From Dermatophagoides farinae (lineage: Eukaryota > Arthropoda > Arachnida > Sarcoptiformes > Pyroglyphidae), in assembly GCF_024713945.1 (NCBI RefSeq), contig NC_134677.1, positions 2,731,001 through 2,795,000 on the forward strand: a stretch of 64,000 bases of DNA, in the 5' to 3' direction. Shown in pieces: positions 25,638 through 34,982 of the stretch. The translations under genes were made by a program, and so were the position numbers. Under the pieces are notes generated by a model. That model was not told where the DNA came from, did no database searches, and saw only the letters and a program-made list of their open reading frames with translations. Each line of letters starts with the position of its first letter. Position 1 is the first letter of the stretch.

Positions 25638-25643
25638 AATAAA
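25638..25643 (+). terminator. Poly(A) signal AATAAA of the chitinase gene
   Basis: Canonical hexamer 40 bases after the chitinase stop. One base separates it from the oppositely oriented signal at 25645-25650. Confidence 0.65.
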
Positions 25644-25644
25644 T

Positions 25645-25650
25645 TTTATT
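25645..25650 (-). terminator. Poly(A) signal (AATAAA on - strand) of the cystine-rich peptide gene
   Basis: TTTATT on the + strand reads AATAAA on the - strand, 55 bases after the - strand stop at 25706. Confidence 0.55.
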
Positions 25651-25705
25651 ATAAATCAAATTTTTGTTTTTGAAATTATATATTTTGTATATCAAATATG
25701 ATATT

Positions 25706-26007
25706 TCAACCAAGAGACGATGGCAAATTAGCATGTGAAACCAGATTACAAAAACCACCAGTTCCAAGACTATGGTCGCAGAAAAGATCTGTATTACAAC
25801 AGGTAACGCCGCGAACTCCGCCACATACTTCACCAGTTCCTGCACATACTGTTTTAAGAAAAATAAAAATTAAAATCAAAATTCTAGAATATGAAAATTT
25901 TGTATTTTCTTACTGCCTTGATTGATAGTAAAACAAGATATTGAAATAATAAAAAAGATGAATATGACAATGGTCAAAGGCAGAATATGATCACGTAATA
26001 AAGTCAT
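25706..26007 (-). CDS. Secreted six-cysteine peptide with a cystine-knot-like framework
   Basis: Two - strand exons, 26007-25914 (ATG, 31 codons plus one base) and 25848-25706 (stop TGA), are separated by a 65-base intron with donor GCA|GTAAGA and acceptor AAACAG|TA. They join in phase to 78 residues. Residues about 8-28 are a hydrophobic signal segment. The mature part has six Cys at 33, 40, 48, 49, 55 and 65, spaced C-x6-C-x7-C-C-x5-C-x9-C with many Gly, the layout of inhibitor-cystine-knot (knottin) peptides; a tail of about 13 residues follows. Such peptides serve as defence peptides, protease or channel ligands, or venom components in arachnids; which applies here cannot be told. Neither exon is long enough to show up in a simple ORF scan. 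It is tail-to-tail with the chitinase gene. Confidence 0.75.
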
Positions 26008-26440
26008 GGTTTTTTAATTCAATTTTAATTCGGTTGTTCTTGATCGATAGTTGTTCTGGTATGATCGTTTTGCAAATAAAGTGTTGAACAAAATATCGAA
26101 AGTATAAATAAATAAATGCTGAAATTTTGATTTGAATGTCAAGTAAATCAAGATTTAAAGAAGAAAAAAAGTATTGCAATCAGCACTTTAATATAATGCG
26201 AATTGATAAGTGAAAAAAATGACTCAACAAACATGACAGTCAAAACGAATTGTACATTCATTGATAATCAATTGATTTGAGTGATTTATTGATTGATTAC
26301 TGTATAGATTTGTACAAAAACAAATCAAATTGCTGAAAACAAAATATTTTTATTGATAAATCGATCAATGGGGCAAGGTCGATTAACATCCACCCTCAAA
26401 AAAATTGTAAAGGTAATTCAAATTTTTTTTTTAATTTTAG
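26008..26440. other. Intergenic spacer between two divergently placed - strand genes
   Basis: This holds the 5' flank of the cystine-rich gene and the 3' flank of the glycine-rich gene. It is AT-rich with no ORF of interest. I found no convincing TATA box for the cystine-rich gene. Confidence 0.6.
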
Positions 26441-26446
26441 TTTATT
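26441..26446 (-). terminator. Poly(A) signal (AATAAA on - strand) of the glycine-rich gene
   Basis: TTTATT on the + strand, 103 bases after the - strand TAA of the glycine-rich gene. Confidence 0.55.
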
Positions 26447-26548
26447 GCTCAATCTGGATTTTTTTCCACATATACCAAGGTATACAAAGTTAATGAAATG
26501 ACAGTAATTATTTTCAAGAATATGAAATGGATTTCTGATGCCAATTGA

Positions 26549-26773
26549 TTAGCCGCGAAATCGGCCACCACCACCTCCTCGGCCACCACCTCCGCGGCCA
26601 CTGCTTCGTCCTCCCCGGAATCCACCACCGCCACCGCCACCACCACGACCAAAGCTTCGGCCACCACCTCCACCGCGACGACCACCACCACCACCACCAC
26701 GTTGAGCGATTGTAAATGGTGCGATCAAAGCCAAAATGACGATTAACATCAATGAAATTGATAAGATTTTCAT
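26549..26773 (-). CDS. Secreted glycine/arginine-rich peptide
   Basis: This single-exon gene encodes 74 residues. Residues 1-23 are a clear signal peptide (Lys near the start, a Leu/Ile core, then Ile-Ala before Gln). The mature 50 or so residues are almost only Gly and Arg with a few Ser and Phe, in runs of 4-8 Gly broken by Arg-containing units such as RSFGRGG and FRGG. Arthropod Gly-rich secreted peptides include antimicrobial peptides (acanthoscurrin-like) and cuticle or glue proteins; RGG tracts also occur in RNA-binding proteins, but the signal peptide argues for export. The coding region is far more GC-rich than its surroundings because GGN codons dominate. A TATAAAAG box lies 96 bases upstream and a poly(A) signal downstream. 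It is a lone - strand gene, oriented like the cystine-rich gene. Confidence 0.8.
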   Translation of the reverse strand: MKILSISLMLIVILALIAPFTIAQRGGGGGGRRGGGGGRSFGRGGGGGGGGFRGGRSSGRGGGGRGGGGGRFRG

Positions 26774-26868
26774 TTTTGAAGTTTTATTTTCGAAGATTTG
26801 ATTTGTTGATTTAAAGCTGAATTCTTTGTTTGTTATTGGAATGATTTTTTGATCGAAAAAACCAGCTT

Positions 26869-26876
26869 CTTTTATA
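26869..26876 (-). promoter_or_regulatory. TATA box (TATAAAAG) of the glycine-rich gene
   Basis: On the - strand it lies 96 bases before the ATG. A TCATTCC sequence about 25-30 bases downstream could be the initiator. Confidence 0.6.
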
Positions 26877-28352
26877 CGAAAAAAATATCTTAACGAATTC
26901 GATTCGTCTCACCAGAAATATGAAGAAAAGAAAAGAAAACAAAAAAAAAGAGAAGAAAGGTACTATGATCATCAATGAAACGAATCACTGATTATCCATC
27001 AGGCTGGACTTTAATTGTGATTTTCGATAAAAAAAAGATGGAATTATCTTAGTAACTGCTCACGCGACAACAATGTTATTATTATTGTTTTTGTTTTTCC
27101 AAGGGTTTTTTCAGATTGAAAATTTTGGCAATTGGATGTCGAAAAATGTGCAATAATAATAATGATGACGATTGAAAAAAAATAAAACAAAAACAAAGCA
27201 TTATCGCATGGAACACGATAATCGATTAAAAATGGTAATTTTGCCAATGAACATGAAGATCGAAATGTCCTTCGGTTGCCTGAAAGACAAAAATGGCCAT
27301 CATGGATGTCGATTTTTTTTTTGATCAATTCAATTTCAAAAATTTCCCACATTTTTTCAATGATTTATTGTGCATATGTGTTGGACCTAAAACTATGCAC
27401 AAAACTGGTTTCCAAAATTTTTAATCTGGATGATATCTTGATAAAATTTTTTAATTTTTTCAAAAAATTTTATTTTTAAAAATTAATTTTGAAATTTCAA
27501 CGTTTAGTTGACCACAACCGGTCGAAAGCAATAACGAAATCGAATTAAAATTGTGAAAAAATGAGAAGAAATTCGTTCCGCCTGAAATGATGGCCATGAT
27601 CATGATAATGGTTTTGGTGACAAATGATATATGTGATTGTCATCCATTTATCTATCCATCAATTTATTCAACTTTCATCGATAATTAGTGGTCATAAAGA
27701 CATTTCAAAAATGAAAAAAAAATCATTTTATAAATTATAAATTCAAAGTGTTCTTGTTTGATTCATTGATCGATGATATGTATCACCATATATGATCAAT
27801 GACACATATATATACAATACACACAATTAAGTACACCATCACCGGAGGCAGTTAAATAAATTTTCCAATTTTTAATTAGCTTTCCATCATTAAATAGATT
27901 TGTTTGCAAAAATTTTCAATTTATATTGGTCATTTTTATTGAAATAAAAAATTTTTTGGCTTTTGTTTTTAATTTCTTTTTTTTTTTTTTTTTGTTCGGA
28001 TGATTTGTTGATAGTAATGCAGAGGTTCAGAGTTTTTTTTTATCAAGATTTTCTTCCTGGTATGACCTTCAAATGTCTGATATATAATTATTGTTTGTCA
28101 TTCATTTGTGGTTAATTATAACCAAAATTTGAACCATTTGATCAAATAAAAGTTTTGGTAAAGTTTATATTGTTTTTTTTTTGAAAATCATTAATCTCAG
28201 GTCATAATAGGTCTGGTTTCGATTGGTTGGTTAGTTTGTTAATTGACTTATTGATTGATCAATCGAATTGATGATTCATTGAACTCAATAATGATGATTA
28301 ATGAAAATGATTGAATGATTTTGAAATTTAAAATTTATTTTAAAGCGCAATT

Positions 28353-28414
28353 TTAACCATGACCATTACGGTGGCGAAGATTGGATATTTTGATGAAAGT
28401 TTGAGGTTTTGTAC
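28353..28414 (-). CDS. Candidate - strand terminal exon with nearby poly(A) signal
   Basis: On the - strand, a CTATAG acceptor is followed by two split-codon bases and 19 sense codons (basic, with His and Arg near the end), then TAA. AATAAA follows 13 bases later (28334-28339). Acceptor, frame and signal together suggest a last exon, but no matching upstream exon was found and the same bases also encode short open frames on the + strand. Confidence 0.22.
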
Positions 28415-29030
28415 CTATAGATAATTTCGAATAATTAAAATTAATTCATGTCATTGACAAAATAATATTATTATCGATCCTTCCGAGATGGCAGCACATG
28501 TATCATTAATTTTGATTGAGATTTGATTCAATTAATAATAAAAAATACGAATCAGGGATAGTGATTGAAATTAATATTTTTGGTGAAAAAAATCATAAAA
28601 AATATGAAAAATTTTTAACTATGCCACGCCATGCCAATCATGAGAATGATAAAATCGTTGTCGATCAATACACAATACAATTGAATTAATGATTGACAAT
28701 CCCATATAACCTACCTACAAAGTAAACATCCTTGTCTTACATGAATTTCATTGGAAAAGAAAAAAAAAATTCCGGAAAAAATAACGAATTCGACCGCACA
28801 CAGATCGATCGATCGATCAATCGATCATTATGAAAAACAAGCCTGCAAACATTACGTGAACAAACAATGGGAAAAAAGAGTTGAATATTGACAGGTAAAT
28901 TTGCTTCGTTTTGATTTCAAGTATTCAACTTATTGAATAATTTTGGAGGAGCCCAATTATAACAACAACAAAAAAAAACGAAGATAAACACGCGACTATC
29001 GCCATATGTAAATAAAATCTATGTCAAGCT

Positions 29031-29163
<133 letters not shown>

Positions 29164-29818
29164 GAAAACCCGAATTTAGAAGGTCAAACTTATTTTTCTG
29201 GCAATTTGTAGCCCAAATTCATTCTTTTTTCACTGATTTTTCTTTTTCGTTCTATCATTCAATTCCACCCATTTTCATTTCTTTCTTTTTTGCTTTATTT
29301 TGACAGCGTATTAAAGTGTCAGACAAGTATTTTTGTAGTTTGTTTGATGATAAGAAAATTTATGGATCCTTTGTTGTTTTTTAAAAAAAAATTCGATTTT
29401 GCTTTTTTTTGTAGCTTCCACACCACCCCAACACACAGGTGAAAATACATTGGATTCATGTATGGACACGCGTTTTCTTAGATATAAAATGATTTTAAAA
29501 TCGTTTGATTTGTTATTGTCATGGTAGCCTTTTCAATTGAGAATAAAATTCTCTAAAATTTATGGTGATACAAATTTTTTTTTGTTTTGATTGCATAAAT
29601 AAATAAGGTGATCAAACAAAATTGGATCGATAAATAGACAGATGGCCACAATCGAATGGTGTTGATTGTTGAATAATATTTGTATAAGTGATCCATTATC
29701 AAACTATAGGAACAAATGAAAAAAAAATCTAAATTATAGGCAGCAATCCAAAAAAAAAATGATATAATAACGTGCTCTATTCGAGATAAATCATTGATTC
29801 ATTTAATTGATTTGTTTG

Positions 29819-31670
29819 ATGTTTGATCATAAAATGAAAATTATGAAAACAACAACAACTAAAAAAGAATACTATTCATCGTCTTTTAAACGATTAACAA
29901 GAAAATTCACATATGAAAATGTATTATGGTGGTCATTTCGTATATTAATTTATCTGTTTTTAGCATTTATAGCCACTATTTCCATTTATAAATCACAGGA
30001 GCAATATAAAATCAAAATAGCCGATTATAAAAGAGAATTAAAAGATCAAGTTTATTTTCCAGGCATCACAATTTGTGCACCAACTATTATAACACCTAAA
30101 TTATTGTCAAGTAAGCATTTTTTTTTATTCATATGATATGATGAAGTATAAGAATTTAAATTCGACAATTTTTAATTTTAGAATTTTATCCAAAATTTGC
30201 TACATTCATGAACGAAAATGTCAACAAACAATCGGAATCTGTCTATAAAACATTCAAATATTATGAATCAAAAATGTTGAGTAATTATAGCATAAAAGAA
30301 ATAATTTATTACTATAGTGCAAGAATGCGAAATGTGATACGTTCATGTCGTTATAATCCACTAAGATATCGATATATGAATAAATTTAATGAATATATAC
30401 CAGAATTGAATTGTGACTCATTATCAGCTGTTCTAAGCAGTATATTTGCTGGTAAAAAATGTTGGACATTTTTCAGTAAAATGGTGATTAAAATTGATGA
30501 TTGGAAAAATCAATTACCAAATGATACCTATGATTACATGAAAAAACATGGTTCGAATACATTTCTTAGTTATGAAGAGTATATGGTGAATATAATTTGA
30601 TTATATTTAAAATTGTTATTCAAATCTAATCATCAATATATAATTTATTACAGAATTTATATGGAAAACTTGTCTTACAAATGGCACCCGATTATAATCC
30701 AGCCATCAGTATTGATTTGGATCTTGGTGATGATCAATGGAAAAATTTGGCAGATCCAAATGAGATTGGCGTTGCTAGTTAGTACTTTAATTGTTGTATT
30801 TTTCACATTAATTAATCAGGTTAATTTAACTATGAAATAATTGTTTTTGTTTTGTTTTTTTTCTTTATCAAAAAAAAAATCAGTACATCCACCTGAAATT
30901 TTACCTGAAATGAAAAATTTTGTTTATTTCAAACTGAAACGTAACTATATGCTGGAAGTTTCATTTAACAAAGAAAATATTCAATGAAACCGGTTATATT
31001 TTGAATTGTTGTAATTATAATGATGAAGATATCTCGTACAAGTTATTTGGAACACACGATGGTTGTATTAATTCTTGTATAAATCAAAATTTTTTTCGGG
31101 ATAATTTTTGCTATTCCTATTTTCATATGATTACAATAACCAGAATGGTTGATGAGGAAATGAAATTTCGAATTTGTCCACATGAAAAACAGGTATTTGG
31201 TGAATTTATTTGTATTTAATGATAATCAATGAATTTTAAATCAATTAATTCTTTTTTACCCTAAGGATTATTTACGATTTCTTCGACATCGAAATCATTG
31301 TCTTTCTCATTCATCCTGTAGAAAAGAATGTGTCAATAATGAATTGGATATTGATTTTCATTTAACCAGAATTCAACCCCCTAACGGAACGAATTCTTTT
31401 GCTCGAATTCATATACGTCTGTCAACTATTCCATATAAAATTTATAGTTATCGAAATTTAATGACAAATAATGAAGTATTTGGTATAAATGGTGGCCATA
31501 TGGGGTTATGGCTTGGTTTATCCGTTATCGTTTCATACAATGTTATTGCCGATTATATAATTCCATTTCTGAAGCTTTTATTTTGTATAATCTGTAAAAA
31601 ATGTAGATTGATTTGTTTACATTTTTCATATAGTTGCATTAGACATTCTCGATCATATAATTGTAATTGA
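29819..31670 (+). CDS. DEG/ENaC-type amiloride-sensitive sodium channel, copy 1, with apparent frameshift
   Basis: Five exons: 29819-30110, 30182-30585, 30654-30777, 30884-31192 and 31266-31670, encoding about 510 residues if one extra base is ignored. I chose the first real ATG of the frame. TM1 is residues about 35-57; FPGITIC (80-86) is the post-TM1 motif. The extracellular loop has many Cys (for example RSCRY, LNCDS, KKCWT, CCNYND, CPHEKQ). Near the end GGHMGLWLGLS is the pre-TM2/selectivity-filter motif with G-L-S. In exon 4 the frame set by the acceptor hits TGA at 30985, while the frame matching copy 2 continues from the next register; the shift lies between 30938 and 30984. It is either a sequencing error or a disabled allele; all other motifs are intact. 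The donor of intron 3 is the weak GTTAGT. Proposed role: cation channel in sensory cells or epithelia. Confidence 0.78.
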
Positions 31671-31689
31671 CTTTCGGTTTTTTTTATCA

Positions 31690-31700
31690 AATAAAATAAA
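31690..31700 (+). terminator. Overlapping poly(A) signals of DEG/ENaC copy 1
   Basis: Two overlapping AATAAA hexamers begin about 20 bases after the stop. Confidence 0.55.
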
Positions 31701-31850
31701 ATTATATTCCATAAATTGATAATATGAACATATGCTAAAATCAATTGTTAATGATTGTTTTTCCTTGACATTCATTTTGCAAATATAATCGATTGATTAA
31801 AACAATGTATAATGTCATTTGCGAAAATCATTCAATGAATCTCATATACA

Positions 31851-33450
31851 ATGAAAAAATTGAAATTGAAATTTAAATTTAAATCTGATCTGATCAGTTT
31901 TTTTTGGTTTTTAATTCGTGTTCCGATTTATGGTGTTTTATTCTATTTTACTTGGAAATGTTTATTATTAGTTCTTTTGAAATCTATTTTTTTCATTGTT
32001 CATATGAACCATACTGATGCGATTGAAGCAGATTTTCCAGCAATAACAATCTGTGCACCATCCATACTGAGTCCGAAAAATATGTCTGGTATGTTATTTC
32101 AATTGATTTGAATTTTTTTTTTCATAACGGTTTGTCTATCACTATAGGTTATGATCCGAATTTTGCAAATTTTCTCATGAAATATGAAAAAGGAGAATTC
32201 AAAAACTTGTCTGAAAAAGAGTTGAGAGCCAAATTTCAAGGTTTTGAATCTAACTTGCTGAAAAAAATGAAGACTGTAGATTTAGTTGAATATTTCTCGG
32301 CTAATATTTCATCAGTTATACGATCCTGTAAATATAGGCCAATGAATTATCGGATAATGGATGATGAATCTAAACATCATTTTCGAGCAATTGATTGTTC
32401 ATCAATCAAGACTGTTGTTAATAGCATTTTTTTCGGAAGAAAATGTTTTACTTTTTTCTCCAATTTAGTCGATATGTCAGATGATTGGCGACACAATATA
32501 CCGAATGTATCTTGTTCATCATTTAAATGTTCACATACGGGTCTCGATAAAGATATCGTTTTTTTGTATCGAATGTATAAGCGAATATATTCACGAATGA
32601 TAGCTGAACTTAATCCTGAAATTAATATTGAAATCGAAGCTACGGATGATGATTGGAAATTTATGAATGTAGATGGTTTGTTTACGGTTGCAAGTATGTA
32701 TTTTTTTCAAGTTATTTTTGACACAATTTTTTTAATTATATTTATTGACATTAATATTTTTGAATTGTAATAGTTCATAAATCTAATGTATTACCATCAA
32801 TAGAAGATTTCATACAATATTCTATCGTAAATAATCACCGATTGGATATAGGTTTCACAATGACTAATTTGAATATAGTCAATAAAAACACAAACAGCTG
32901 TTTAAATTATAATGATGGATCTTTGTTTACAAGCTATCGAAATAGAGATGAATGTATTAGAATCTGTATTCTTGAACAATTTTTTATTGCAAATTTTACC
33001 TGTCACTATTATTTTCCACCCGTTATTCTTGAACATTTATATGGTGGACAAAAACAATTGACAGTCTGTCCACATGATCAACAAAATTATTTACGATATT
33101 TACAAACAAGACAACTATGTCAATTTCGTTGTGATGAAGAATGTCAACAGGAAAAGCTTGAAACATATTCATTATCAACAAAATTTTCAGGAAAATTAAC
33201 TGGAAAAACCTATGCACAGATTCGAGTACATTTTACCACTTATCCAATAAAATCAATTCGATATCGAAAAATCATTAATGACAATGAATTCATGGCCATG
33301 ATTGGTGGTCATCTTGGACTTTGGCTTGGATTATCTGTAATGACATTTATCAAGATATACTTAAAATTTTGTGTTTTCTTGCTTCGTAGTTGTATTAAAA
33401 TGCTTCACCTTCATCGTATTGCAAAATATTTACTTAAGCATTTTGATTAA
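31851..33450 (+). CDS. DEG/ENaC-type amiloride-sensitive sodium channel, copy 2
   Basis: Three exons, 31851-32088, 32148-32693 and 32774-33450, join in phase to 486 residues, a usual length for arthropod pickpocket-type subunits. A Lys-rich start is followed by TM1 (about 27-50) and FPAITIC (62-68). The loop carries conserved-looking Cys pairs (IRSCKY, IDCSS, RKCFTFF, SCLNYND, CIRIC, CPHD, CQFRCDEEC). IGGHLGLWLGLS (ending at about 449) contains the G-L-S filter and starts TM2, followed by a basic cytoplasmic tail. It shares many motifs with copy 1 directly upstream in the same orientation, so the two arose by tandem duplication, but the copies are well diverged. Copy 2 lacks two introns present in copy 1. 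The His-Gly gating motif expected before TM1 in many family members is not evident. Ligand and expression cannot be told. Confidence 0.88.
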
Positions 33451-33462
33451 CAAATTGAAATG

Positions 33463-33468
33463 AATAAA
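33463..33468 (+). terminator. Poly(A) signal AATAAA of DEG/ENaC copy 2
   Basis: Canonical hexamer 12 bases after the stop codon. Confidence 0.6.
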
Positions 33469-34964
33469 ATTGGATTTTAATCTAGATGAAAAGAAATGAA
33501 AGTAGATTTGTTCATTTTAATCTGTTTTGATGTAATCATCATCATTACCATGACGATGATTGAATGAAAAATAAAACAATCATTAAGAGCATTGCAATTG
33601 TTCAATTATTCTGTTCAATAATAAAAATCATTGTCATAGGTAATTAAACAATGGATAAACAAAAAGAAAAAATTCCTCAACAATCATTATCATCATCATC
33701 ATCATCATCATCATCATTGAAATTGTCGTGATGGTGATGATAATGAAAATTCCATTCTACCATCTTCCAAGTGATATATTGTGTTGTGTTCATAGTAATA
33801 ATGAAAAAAACAAAACATCATGAGAAAAAATGCAACGAATTTCTTATTTGTTTCATACATTTTGTTTTGTCATTGTTTTTTTTTTGTCTTTCCATATAAT
33901 GAATAAGTTTTAGTATTGCCTGAATTAATTGTAATCAAATCGATGATGATTGTACGATCGTCATCAGCAGCCAATAATAATAATAATGATGATGATGATG
34001 ATTATCGAAGAAATGTCGATTATTACTTTGATTTCATTCGAAATCAACATCAATTATAATGAAAGAATGAGAACATTTATTTTTTTTTAAATCTTGAGTA
34101 ATTTCATACATTTTTGCAAAAGAAAAAAATGACTGATGATTAATGAATGTATGAAAAAAATGAGCAATTGAAAGAAAGTTCAAAGTTCAAATCTATTTCC
34201 TATAAATAAAAGTGATTGTGTGTGTGTGGTTGATATGAACAAAATAAAAGAAAAAAATTTCTAGGGCATCAATTTGCGAAATCGATAAAGATTTCATTTC
34301 ATTTCATTTTTGATTTGATGGTTATATTTTGATTTTTGTTGCTGTTATTGTTTCTGGTGGATAAATCAATTTGTAATTATTGGAGCAAAAGCGATCACAC
34401 ACACACACGCACACACAGGTAGTTGTGATGCAAAAATATTTTTTTTTTTCATAAATTTCACCTTGATCTTTTGACCTTTATGTAGGTATGCGTGTTTGAG
34501 TTTGTGTGGGTATTCGCAAAGTTTTAGTTTTTTTTCTCTTTTGATCAGGTAGGTTCCAATTGATTGATTTTAATTGATAATCATCGTCATCATATTCAAT
34601 GAACCGAACCGAGACCAAAATCGAATGATTATCATTTTTCATCATCATCGACAAGTGAAAGTGGTGGTTCCATAGGTCATAGACATGCACATAGATATAT
34701 ATGGGAATTAGTCACGAAAACAATTCATGATTTGTGAATCGAATTGATTATAAATTCTTTTGATCATTTCGAATTGTGATCAATTCAAGAAAAAAAAATT
34801 TTTTTTTTTTTTGGCCAGGAAATTAATTCTATTCCATTCAATCGTGCGTGTGTGGTGTTCTAGTTTAAAAAAAAAAAAATTTTTTCTCATTGTCTAGCCA
34901 CTGATCGGATATAATAAATTTAACCTGATGATGGGAGGAGTTGATGGATCAAATTCAATGATGG

Positions 34965-34982
34965 TGGTCCCAATTGGGACCA
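34965..34982. repeat. 18-base perfect palindrome
   Basis: TGGTCCCAATTGGGACCA reads the same on both strands. It could be a dimer-binding site or a chance palindrome. Confidence 0.9.

Noticed and set aside
25698-25925. + strand ORF rich in Pro/Arg over the cystine-rich gene
   Set aside because: It is the antisense of the spliced six-Cys peptide, which has matched splice phases and a signal peptide.
26449-26700. Val/Ala-rich - strand frame over the glycine-rich gene
   Set aside because: It is a shifted reading of the GGN repeats and has no signal peptide.
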